Source of the DNA: an uncultured Ruminococcus sp.
GTDB taxonomy: Bacteria; Bacillota; Clostridia; Oscillospirales; Ruminococcaceae
Direction of reading: 5' to 3'
DNA: 26,109 bases
Assembly: GCA_937926145.1 (NCBI GenBank)
Contig: CALANW010000078.1
Coordinates: 1-26,109 of the forward strand
Shown here: piece after piece, positions 20,185-26,109 of the stretch
How the letters are laid out: each line of letters opens with the position of its first letter
Position numbering within the stretch: the first letter of the stretch is position 1
Notes under the pieces: model-generated
What the model was told of the DNA's origin: nothing
The model's input: only the letters and a program-made list of their open reading frames with translations
The model's database searches: none
Translations under genes and position numbers: made by a program

Positions 20185-20649
20185 ATGGAAAAGGAAGCTT
20201 TTAAGACAATTGCCGAAAACCGAAAGGCTCGGCATGAATACTTTATCCTCGAAAGCTTTGAAGCGGGCATTGAGCTTGTCGGAACTGAGGTAAAATCTAT
20301 CCGCAGCGGCGGTGTCAACCTCAAGGACAGCTGGTGCATCATCGAGGACGGCGAACTTTTCGTGAACGGTATGCACATTTCGCCCTACGACCACGGCAAT
20401 GTTTTCAACAAAGACCCTTTGAGAGTTCGCAGGCTGCTCATGCACAAGAAGCAGATAATGCAGCTTCTCGGAAAGATCAAGCAGGACGGGCTTACGCTCA
20501 TTCCGATCTCGATCTATTTCAAGGGTTCGCGCGTTAAAGTTCAAGTCGGACTTTGCAAAGGTAAAAAGCTTCACGATAAGCGTGATGATATGGCAGCGAG
20601 GGCTGCTAAACGTGATATTGAAAGAGCTGTCAAGACCCAGAACCGTTAA
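20185..20649 (+). CDS. smpB: SsrA-binding protein SmpB
   Basis: This 154-aa protein binds tmRNA and brings it to stalled ribosomes for trans-translation. The start at 20185 (AAAAGGGACAAACACT) is chosen; a longer frame would include the promoter. Family motifs are present: NRKARHEYFILESFEAGIEL, GTEVKSIRSGGVNLKDSW, GELFVNGMHISPYDHGN, RRLLMHKKQI and the basic tail GLCKGKKLHDKRDD, which inserts into the ribosome mRNA channel. The length is normal. The ssrA gene starts 15 bases after its stop codon, so protein and RNA partner are made from the same locus and perhaps the same transcript. Confidence 0.97.
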   Translation: MEKEAFKTIAENRKARHEYFILESFEAGIELVGTEVKSIRSGGVNLKDSWCIIEDGELFVNGMHISPYDHGNVFNKDPLRVRRLLMHKKQIMQLLGKIKQDGLTLIPISIYFKGSRVKVQVGLCKGKKLHDKRDDMAARAAKRDIERAVKTQNR

Positions 20650-20664
20650 AAAGTTCTGCACCAT

Positions 20665-21013
20665 GGGGATGTAAAGGTTTCGACGGGGACTTTGAATCAC
20701 GATAAGCGGGTAGAGGAGCGCACTCTCTCAAAACGGCGCACGTTTTAAAATTAGACGACAACAATAATTTTGAATTAGCAGCTGCTTAATTGCTGCTCGT
20801 CTTGCCGTTGAGTACCACGGCTTCGGTTAAGGCGTCGACTAGTGGTGAACGCCGCAGGAAAGTGCCTGCGTTCTTGCGGTGTATTGCAGGCTACCAAGCA
20901 TCATTGTGTGTTTGTTCACGATGATGCGAGGGAACGTTAATAACAAACTACACCCGTAGAAAGTTGTGTGGATAGGTTTTCGGACACGGGTTCGATTCCC
21001 GTCATCTCCACCA
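20665..21013 (+). ncRNA. ssrA: transfer-messenger RNA (tmRNA)
   Basis: The 5' end GGGGATG (20665-20671) pairs with CATCTCC (21003-21009), followed by A and CCA, giving the alanine-tRNA-like domain; GGTTCGATTCCCGT near the end is the T arm. The tag-coding part is GAC GAC AAC AAT AAT TTT GAA TTA GCA GCT GCT TAA (20754-20789). This gives the proteolysis tag A-DDNNNFELAAA, the first alanine coming from charged tmRNA. The 349-nt length is normal. Confidence 0.96.
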
Positions 21014-21036
21014 GAAGACCCACATATATGTGGTAA

Positions 21037-21068
21037 AGAGTCTATGTTTTTCATAGGCTCTTTTCTTT
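21037..21068 (+). terminator. terminator of smpB-ssrA
   Basis: AGAGTCTATG (21037-21046) and CATAGGCTCT (21052-21061) form a stem followed by TTTCTTTTG. A small palindrome CCACATATATGTGG (21020-21033) lies just before it. Confidence 0.85.
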
Positions 21069-21168
21069 TGTCTTCTTTGTGCCTATGTCCTTTATCCTTT
21101 TCTACGATTTATAGTATAACTGCGCATTGTGTATATTTTATGATAATATTGTGAATATAGAGTAAAAA

Positions 21169-21195
21169 TTAGCACTCGTTAGATAGGAGTGCTAA
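21169..21195. promoter_or_regulatory. orphan CIRCE-like palindrome (HrcA operator consensus) or bidirectional terminator
   Basis: TTAGCACTC (21169-21177), 9 bases, GAGTGCTAA (21187-21195) is an exact match to the CIRCE operator bound by the heat-shock repressor HrcA. No chaperone gene follows on either side within the window. The arms are flanked by AAAAA and TTTTT, so it could also act as a terminator for the leftward antitoxin-like gene. Confidence 0.6.
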
Positions 21196-21222
21196 TTTTT
21201 ATATTTCTATCGGGAAAACGGG

Positions 21223-21306
21223 TCAAAACAGGTTTGGATAGTCTTTTCTGCCGTCTGCAATAAGGTAATATTCTTCGGGAGCAAGCAATTCAATTTGGTA
21301 TTGCAT
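21223..21306 (-). CDS. possible 27-aa peptide or truncated toxin partner
   Basis: The frame begins inside the end of the antitoxin-like gene (ATG at 21306, GGAGAAGTACAACA upstream) and ends after 27 codons (MQYQIELLAPEEYYLIADGR, then KDYPNLF). The overlap is what is expected of a toxin gene downstream of its antitoxin, but the product is far too short for a toxin. It may be a decayed remnant. Low confidence. Confidence 0.3.
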   Translation of the reverse strand: MQYQIELLAPEEYYLIADGRKDYPNLF

Positions 21307-21448
21307 TGTTGTACTTCTCCTGAAGCCTTGCTCTTGCATCGGTTAAAGATACATTGGGTTCTCCAGACATCATTCTCTGTTCGGCAATTTTTAATTTTGA
21401 TTGCAGGCGGATAAGTTCTTCGTGCTTTTCAAATGCCTCAATACTCAT
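21290..21448 (-). CDS. antitoxin-like small protein, 52 aa
   Basis: ATG at 21448 follows GAGGGGATGTTGTCGTT. The product is a single long charged helix region, MSIEAFEKHEELIRLQSKLK, then IAEQRMMSGEPNVSLTDARA and RLQEKYNNAIPN. The LxxAEQRxxSGEPxxSLTDARxRL arrangement resembles the C-terminal toxin-wrapping part of RelB/Phd-type antitoxins. A DNA-binding N-domain is absent, which is common in short members. No intact toxin gene follows, so it could be an orphan. It is flanked by the CIRCE-like palindrome downstream. Confidence 0.6.
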   Translation of the reverse strand: MSIEAFEKHEELIRLQSKLKIAEQRMMSGEPNVSLTDARARLQEKYNNAIPN

Positions 21449-21681
21449 AACGACAACATCCCCTCGCCGTTTTTTGTAATAATTATTCTACAAGTATTAT
21501 ATCAGAATTAAACTGTGATATCAATAGCGAATTGAGATTATTTCTCCCCCAAAATCTAAGTTAGGCTTCTTGACTTTTTTTTTAAAATGTGATAATATAT
21601 TCAATGCTTACTATGACGATATACTTTATATACATTAAAATAAAAGAGCAAAAAGTTATTATGAACTAAGGGGATAAGTTT

Positions 21682-22437
21682 ATGCTTGATCAGTTTTCAA
21701 GAACCGAGCTTTTGTTCGGAAAAGAAGCAATGGATAAGCTGAAAGGCAGCAGAGTTGCTGTTTTCGGCATCGGCGGCGTAGGCGGATACGCTGTTGAGGC
21801 GCTCGCACGAAGCGGTGTAGGGACGCTTGACCTTATTGACGATGACAAGATATGCATCACCAATCTGAACAGACAGATCTTCGCCACACGAAGCACTGTC
21901 GGAAAATACAAGGTCGATGTTGCCGAAGCGAGGGTGCACGACATTTGCCCAAATATAAAGGTAAACACATACAAATGCTTTTATATGCCTGACACGGCAG
22001 ATGATTTCGATTTCTCGGAATATGATTACATAATCGATGCGATAGATACTGTGACGGGAAAGCTTGAGATAATAAAACGCGCAAAGGCTCTGAATGTTCC
22101 TGTAATATCCTCAATGGGCGCAGGAAACAAGCTCGACCCGACCGCTTTCCGTGTTGCGGATATTTATCAGACAAAAGTTTGTCCTCTGGCAAAGGTAATG
22201 AGGTATGAACTCAGAAAGCTTGGGATAAAAAGCCTTAAAGTGGTCTATTCCGAAGAAAAGCCGATACGTCCTATCGAAGATATGGAGATATCCTGCCGAA
22301 ATCACTGCGTATGTCCTCCGGGAACTGTAAGAAAATGCACCGTACGCCGAGATATCCCAGGTTCAAACGCTTTTGTTCCGTCGGTTGTGGGACTTATTAT
22401 TGCGGGAGAAGTTATAAAAGACCTTGCAAAGAACTGA
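21682..22437 (+). CDS. tcdA: tRNA threonylcarbamoyladenosine dehydratase
   Basis: This 251-aa ThiF/E1-like enzyme cyclises N6-threonylcarbamoyladenosine at position 37 of ANN-decoding tRNAs using ATP. The nucleotide-binding motif FGIGGVGGYAVEALARSG spans about residues 28-45, then DLIDDDKICITNLNRQIFA (about 50-69) with the conserved DDD and NLNRQ. It continues with VDAIDT-like YIIDAIDTVTGKLEII and SSMGAGNKLDPTAFRVADI. The C-terminal part has CRNHCVCPPGT and GSNAFVPSVVGLIIAGEV, typical of the YgdL/TcdA branch. The ATG follows AACTAAGGGGATAAGTTT. It appears as a single gene followed by a hairpin at 22450. Confidence 0.93.
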   Translation: MLDQFSRTELLFGKEAMDKLKGSRVAVFGIGGVGGYAVEALARSGVGTLDLIDDDKICITNLNRQIFATRSTVGKYKVDVAEARVHDICPNIKVNTYKCFYMPDTADDFDFSEYDYIIDAIDTVTGKLEIIKRAKALNVPVISSMGAGNKLDPTAFRVADIYQTKVCPLAKVMRYELRKLGIKSLKVVYSEEKPIRPIEDMEISCRNHCVCPPGTVRKCTVRRDIPGSNAFVPSVVGLIIAGEVIKDLAKN

Positions 22438-22449
22438 TACAGACAAAAC

Positions 22450-22476
22450 AGTCCATACGGAGTACCCGTATGGACT
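22450..22476. terminator. AGTCCATACGG hairpin after tcdA
   Basis: AGTCCATACGG (22450-22460) pairs with CCGTATGGACT (22466-22476). There is no clean T tract. A twin with an 8-bp CCATACGG/CCGTATGG core is at 22902-22922 next to the end of the CPBP gene, so both convergent genes end at the same kind of hairpin. Confidence 0.5.
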
Positions 22477-22560
22477 CAGTCTGTCCAAAAAATATATTGC
22501 ATTTATGCAGATTGACAAAAAAGATTTTATTACTTGATTGCTAAAAGAAAATCCGCCACT

Positions 22561-22820
22561 CATATCCCGTTGGCGTTAAATGCTTATCGCTTCGCTCTTC
22601 GCATTTCACACCGAGGATAGTTGTTCCGTAAATAGAAATTGGCGCAATTCACATTTTGGGTTTCCGAAACTTGATTTCTCATATTTCGTTCTCCTTAATT
22701 TTTGTGAATTGCGCCTTTTAGCTGATAAATATTTTCGCTATTGCAACAATGTCTTAGCTGTTAGTTTAGGGAGTTTCGCTCTCTGCGGAGAGCGACCAAG
22801 GGCTTTGCCCTCTGGACACC
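22561..22820. repeat. dispersed intergenic repeat family B, copy 2
   Basis: It aligns with 16521-16800. Here the inner inverted repeat is perfect: GGCGCAATTCAC (22641-22652) and GTGAATTGCGCC (22704-22715). The block ends with CTCTGCGGAGAG and CCCTCTGGACACC as in the other copy. Confidence 0.75.
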
Positions 22821-22901
22821 CACCACCCTTTGAAAAGCGTGGACGTAAACTTTAATTTTGTGCAACTTTTTTCAATAATACAATTTTTCAACAGTCTGAA
22901 T

Positions 22902-22922
22902 CCATACGGAGTACCCGTATGG
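22902..22922. terminator. CCATACGG hairpin after the CPBP gene
   Basis: CCATACGG (22902-22909) pairs with CCGTATGG (22915-22922), 29 bases beyond the stop of the leftward CPBP gene. Same sequence core as 22450-22476. Confidence 0.45.
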
Positions 22923-22951
22923 GCTGTTACTTTATTACAGAATTGCAAATA

Positions 22952-23785
22952 TCAGCAGATTTCGGCTGTTTCCAAAGCAGGATTTTCCTTGTGATTTCTC
23001 TCTTTTGCAGCCTTTATGCCGATAACGGCTGTGATAACTGCAACGATGCCTCCGATTATCGAACCAATGATAAACACTTTCATACCCGTTTCTTCGTCAG
23101 GCACAATGACAGAGTAAAGACAGCTCATAAGGTTTCCCATAAAATGGAGCACAACGCAGAGCTTCCAGTCGCCCGTTGCAAATCTTATTCCCATAAGTAC
23201 AAGTCCGAAGACGAGCGCATATATCATCATATTCTGCGAATGGATAAGTCCAAATGTGAGCGTTATTGCTACGATAGTGAACCAATTCGAGAAGCCGCGC
23301 TTTTTAAAGAATGTAACGAGCAGACCTCTGAAAATAAGTTCCTCGACGAACGGTGCAAAAAGTGTTGTAAAAAACATAAACGGCACTGACTGCGCAAGAA
23401 GATCCTGCGTGGAGTCGGTTTCGGTGATGCCCCTTAGCGAGAGCGAGAGCGAATTTATAAGCTGGAGCACAAAGAACGAGCCTATTGTGAACAGAACCGT
23501 CAGACCATAGACCTTTCCGCTCTGTCGTACGGGCGACATATCGGACATTTTCGTTCTTGATATGAGCATTGTTAAAATTCCGCCGATAAGGGCTGCGACC
23601 TGTCCGATAACAGACATCGCCATCTGCGAGTCTGCGCTCATTATATCGGGAACTTCACCCGAAACTGCCGCTTTTAACGACATAACTATCCCATAGCCAA
23701 ATCCTGCGAAAAGCTGCACGGCGATATATACCCAGAATGGTGCCATTGCGATAAAAAAGCTGCCGATCTTTCTTAAAACTTTCAT
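22952..23785 (-). CDS. CPBP family intramembrane metalloprotease
   Basis: This 277-aa membrane protein has about eight hydrophobic segments. The active-site motifs of the CPBP (Abi/CAAX protease) family are present: EELIFRGLL at about residues 146-154 (Glu-Glu and Arg), a histidine in LIHSQNM at about 183, and LHFMGNL at about 213-219 with a conserved His and Asn. Members cleave prenylated proteins or peptides in eukaryotes; in Firmicutes they are often linked to bacteriocin immunity or signalling, but no bacteriocin gene is next to it here. The start at 23785 follows AAAAGGAGAAACAGCT. It is convergent with tcdA and divergent from the dehydrogenase gene. The substrate is unknown. Confidence 0.9.
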   Translation of the reverse strand: MKVLRKIGSFFIAMAPFWVYIAVQLFAGFGYGIVMSLKAAVSGEVPDIMSADSQMAMSVIGQVAALIGGILTMLISRTKMSDMSPVRQSGKVYGLTVLFTIGSFFVLQLINSLSLSLRGITETDSTQDLLAQSVPFMFFTTLFAPFVEELIFRGLLVTFFKKRGFSNWFTIVAITLTFGLIHSQNMMIYALVFGLVLMGIRFATGDWKLCVVLHFMGNLMSCLYSVIVPDEETGMKVFIIGSIIGGIVAVITAVIGIKAAKERNHKENPALETAEIC

Positions 23786-23902
23786 AGCTGTTTCTCCTTT
23801 TGTTGTTTACTTGTTTGTACTAATCAACTAATACAATAATATCATCATAAGTTACGTTTGTCAATAGTTTTTCTTAATTCTTTTTAAAATTTTTTTATCC
23901 TA

Positions 23903-23931
23903 TTGAAAATGCGTTTGCAATATGATATAAT
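23903..23931 (+). promoter_or_regulatory. promoter of the saccharopine dehydrogenase-like gene
   Basis: TTGAAA (23903-23908), 17 bases, TATAAT (23926-23931), 47 bases before the ATG at 23979. Confidence 0.75.
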
Positions 23932-23978
23932 TTTCTTGCAAATATTTTTTGAAAATAATTTGAGAGGAAGTTGAATAA

Positions 23979-25187
23979 ATGGGAAGAGCTTTAATTATCG
24001 GCTGCGGCGGCGTTGCAAGCGTTGCTATCCACAAGTGCTGTCAGAATTCCGAGGTTTTCACGGATATTATGATCGCATCGAGAACAAAGGAAAAGTGTGA
24101 CGCTCTCAAAGCCAAACTTGACACTATGTACGGCGGAAAGACGAACATTTCAACTGCAAAGGTCAACGCTGACAGCGTTCCCGAGCTTGTTGCTCTTATG
24201 AAAGAATACAAGCCCGATGTCTGCCTTAACCTTGCGCTCCCTTATCAGGATCTTACGATAATGGACGCTTGCCTTGAATGCAAGGTACACTACATCGACA
24301 CTGCAAATTACGAGCCTGAGGACACTGCAAAGTTCGAGTACAAGTGGCAGTGGGCATACCGTGAAAAATTCGAGAAAGCAGGCATCACTGCGCTCCTCGG
24401 AAGCGGTTTTGACCCGGGTGTAACGGGTGTTTTCTGCGCTTATGCTATGAAGCACTATTTTGACGAGATCAATTACATCGATATCCTCGACTGCAACGCA
24501 GGTGACCACGGTTATCCGTTCGCTACCAACTTCAACCCCGAGATAAACATTCGTGAGGTTTCCGCAAACGGTTCTTACATTGAGGACGGCAAGTGGGTCG
24601 AAACGAAGCCTATGGAGATCAAGCGTGTTTACAACTTCCCTGAGATCGGCGAGAAGGATATGTACCTCCTCCACCACGAAGAACTTGAATCGCTTGCACT
24701 CAACATCAAGGGTATCAAGCGTATCCGTTTCTTTATGACGTTCGGCCAGAGCTATCTCAACCACCTCAAGTGCCTTGAAGATGTCGGAATGACTTCTATC
24801 GTGCCTATCAATTACAATGGCATGGAGATAGTTCCGCTCCAGTTCCTCAAAGCAGTTCTCCCCGACCCTGCTTCGCTCGGCCCGAGAACAAAGGGCAAGA
24901 CGAACATCGGCTGCATCATGCAGGGCAAAAAGGACGGCAAGCCCGTTAACTACTATGTTTACAACGTATGCGTACACGAAGAGTGTTATGCGGAAGTCGG
25001 CTCTCAGGCAATTTCCTACACAACGGGCGTTCCTGCTATGATCGGCGCAATGATGGTAATGACGGGCAAGTGGCAGAAGCCGGGCGTTTACAACATTGAA
25101 GAATTCGACCCAGATCCGTTTATGGATGCACTCAACAAGTGGGGACTTCCTTGGAAGGAATCTTTTGATCCGGAACTGGTAGATTAA
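23979..25187 (+). CDS. saccharopine dehydrogenase family, likely carboxynorspermidine synthase
   Basis: This is a 402-aa NAD(P)H-dependent cytosolic enzyme. The N-terminal Rossmann motif is ALIIGCGGVASVAIHKC (about residues 4-20), then IMIASRTKEKCDAL. It continues with NLALPYQDLTIMDACLECKV, YIDTANYE and GSGFDPGVTGVFCAYA, the pattern of the Lys9/carboxynorspermidine synthase group. The bacterial enzyme condenses diaminopropane or putrescine with aspartate semialdehyde and reduces the imine, in the alternative polyamine pathway. Family members are about 400 aa, as here. No decarboxylase (nspC) gene is adjacent in the window, so the assignment rests on sequence pattern alone; lysine-related activity is the alternative. 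The start follows GAGAGGAAGTTGAATAA. Confidence 0.88.
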   Translation: MGRALIIGCGGVASVAIHKCCQNSEVFTDIMIASRTKEKCDALKAKLDTMYGGKTNISTAKVNADSVPELVALMKEYKPDVCLNLALPYQDLTIMDACLECKVHYIDTANYEPEDTAKFEYKWQWAYREKFEKAGITALLGSGFDPGVTGVFCAYAMKHYFDEINYIDILDCNAGDHGYPFATNFNPEINIREVSANGSYIEDGKWVETKPMEIKRVYNFPEIGEKDMYLLHHEELESLALNIKGIKRIRFFMTFGQSYLNHLKCLEDVGMTSIVPINYNGMEIVPLQFLKAVLPDPASLGPRTKGKTNIGCIMQGKKDGKPVNYYVYNVCVHEECYAEVGSQAISYTTGVPAMIGAMMVMTGKWQKPGVYNIEEFDPDPFMDALNKWGLPWKESFDPELVD

Positions 25188-25545
25188 TTCGGAATGCGGA
25201 ATTCGGAATTATTTTTGCTCCGTTAGTTTGTAATGAAAATCGTAGGGGCGGATTCTATATCCGCCCGTTGCAAACCTTGATTTTTAGGCAAATTTTCCGT
25301 AGGTGACGCTTTTCGTCCCACTTTGCAAGACATTATAATATAAAAGAAGACCTGTTTCCATTGGAATTTATCCTTTGAAAACAGGTCTGTTTTTGTTATT
25401 TTGCTAAACACCAATTAAAAATTATACGAAACAAATCGGTGCAATTATCGGGCGGATATGGAATCCGCCCCTACAAATTGGTATTCGCGACAAATTCGCG
25501 TAACATAAATAATTCCGAATTCCGAATTCATAATTCCGAATTTAT
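25188..25545. repeat. dispersed intergenic repeat family A, copy 2, with long inverted arms
   Basis: The left arm has ATTCGGAATGCGGAATTCGG words and a GGGGCGGATTCTATATCCGC palindrome (25246-25265). The right arm has the inverse: CGGGCGGATATGGAATCCGC (from 25450) and AATTCCGAATTCCGAATTC words. The arms enclose a CCTGTTT hairpin. It begins directly after the stop codon of the dehydrogenase, as copy 1 does after the symporter. Confidence 0.7.
25348..25394 (+). terminator. terminator after the dehydrogenase gene
   Basis: AGACCTGTTT (25348-25357) and AAACAGGTCT (25379-25388) form a stem followed by GTTTTTG. It has the same layout as 16403-16451, with compensating differences in the stem. Confidence 0.65.
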
Positions 25546-25546
25546 C

Positions 25547-25918
25547 TTAAAGTTCCGCAATTACCTCAACTTCGACTTTAACGCCCTTTGGGAGCTTTGC
25601 AACCTCTACGCAGGAACGTGCAGGCTTATTGGTGAAATATTCGCCGTAAACTGCGTTGAATACTGCGAAGTCATTGATATCATCGAGGAAGCATACTGTC
25701 TTTACAGCCTTTTCAAGTGATGTGCCTGCTTCTGTAAGAACGGCTTTGAGGTTCTCGCAGACCTGCTTTGTCTGTGCTTCGATGCCCTCAGCGTCAACAT
25801 TGCCCGTTGCAGGGTTAATAGCGATCTGACCCGATGTGAAAACAAGGTTTCCAACCTTTACTGCCTGAGAGTAAGGACCGATAGCATCGGGAGCATTTTT
25901 AGTATAAACTTTTTCCAT
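25547..25918 (-). CDS. ridA: RidA family enamine/imine deaminase
   Basis: This 123-aa YjgF/YER057c/UK114 protein forms trimers and hydrolyses reactive enamines and imines such as 2-aminoacrylate, released by PLP-dependent serine and threonine dehydratases. The start at 25918 follows AAATGGAGGTAATCACA, better than the in-frame ATG at 25933. The family blocks are present: APDAIGPYSQAVKVGNLVFT, SGQIAINPATGNV, QTKQVCENLKAVLTEAG, VCFLDDINDFAVFNAVYGEY and the active-site arginine in KPARSCVEVAKLPKGVKVEV. The length is normal. It is a single gene, convergent with the dehydrogenase. Confidence 0.95.
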   Translation of the reverse strand: MEKVYTKNAPDAIGPYSQAVKVGNLVFTSGQIAINPATGNVDAEGIEAQTKQVCENLKAVLTEAGTSLEKAVKTVCFLDDINDFAVFNAVYGEYFTNKPARSCVEVAKLPKGVKVEVEVIAEL

Positions 25919-26109
25919 TGTGATTACCTCCATTTAAATTTTACGGCTAAAAAGCCAAACTGTTTTGCTAATAAATATATCTATCTGCGCGGAAATAACT
26001 TATTTCCCACAAAAACAAGCGTAACGAAGTGGAGCATAGCGTGAACCTGCCGCAGGGCTTCCCACACCATATATTTTCTTTGACATATAAGCCAAACTCT
26101 ATTCGCGGA

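Larger units (their letters stand above)
22438..22951. other. intergenic region between convergent genes, with repeat family B and two twin hairpins
   Basis: No gene is supported. It contains hairpins with CCATACGG-AGTAC-CCGTATGG (22450-22476 and 22902-22922), nearly identical to each other, and copy 2 of repeat family B between them. Confidence 0.7.
25188..25546. other. intergenic region made of repeat family A, copy 2
   Basis: No gene is present. Almost the whole interval is the structured repeat described in the entry at 25188-25545, lying between two convergent genes. Confidence 0.7.

Noticed and set aside
22952..23785. CPBP protease as bacteriocin immunity gene
   Set aside because: No bacteriocin precursor, ABC exporter or modification gene lies next to it, so only the general protease family is stated.
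1..26109. CRISPR array
   Set aside because: I saw no regularly spaced identical repeats with unique spacers. The repeated words in the tRNA-inserted element are irregularly spaced and occur on both strands.

Overview
The window looks like chromosome of a low-to-mid GC Firmicute, most likely a gut anaerobe of the class Clostridia (Oscillospiraceae, Ruminococcus-like). This is inferred from family content (DUF6514 protein, Tn1549/CD1115-type conjugation genes, AGCS symporter, carboxynorspermidine-type dehydrogenase), from strong AGGAGG ribosome binding sites and from TTGACA-17-TATAAT promoters. No species assignment is possible from the sequence alone.

Three parts can be separated. (1) Positions 1 to about 4,700 are the end of a GC-rich integrative conjugative element of the Tn1549 kind. 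All its genes read leftward: a DUF6017-type replication initiator, a DUF5348 protein, a PcfB/DUF3801 protein, a VirD4-like coupling ATPase, two small conserved proteins and the start of a Maff2 membrane protein cut by the window edge. Its outer end lies near 4,630-4,740. An AraC-family regulator (4,817-5,599) follows.

(2) Positions 5,735-13,215 are a complete 7.5 kb integrative element inserted in the 3' part of a tRNA-Thr(CGT) gene and bounded by an exact 47-bp direct repeat. It carries a tyrosine integrase with an extra helix-turn-helix-like insertion, an XRE repressor, and a leftward operon of two small DNA-binding proteins, a small protein and an HUH rolling-circle Rep. It also has a divergent module made of a ribbon-helix-helix protein with a 130-aa partner facing a set of very small proteins, a HIRAN-like gene broken by a +1 frameshift and a 178-aa protein. 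The operators of that divergent module are three copies of one 16-bp sequence. No conjugation or capsid genes are visible, so it looks like a small mobilisable or satellite-like element with plasmid-style replication. Its most striking feature is a 7-10 bp word, GAGCAGG(TCA), present 19 times on both strands. Twelve of these copies are paired as the stems of six hairpins. A consensus promoter followed by a terminator-like hairpin in the leader of the rep operon suggests a short antisense RNA that could control copy number or excision.

(3) Positions 13,216-26,109 are ordinary chromosome: the rest of the tRNA, a histidine phosphatase, an AGCS alanine/sodium symporter with an unusual inserted domain, ClpB, a DUF6514 protein, the trans-translation pair smpB-ssrA, a small antitoxin-like gene next to an orphan CIRCE-like palindrome, TcdA, a CPBP protease, a saccharopine/carboxynorspermidine dehydrogenase and RidA. 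Its long intergenic regions hold at least two families of dispersed structured repeats.
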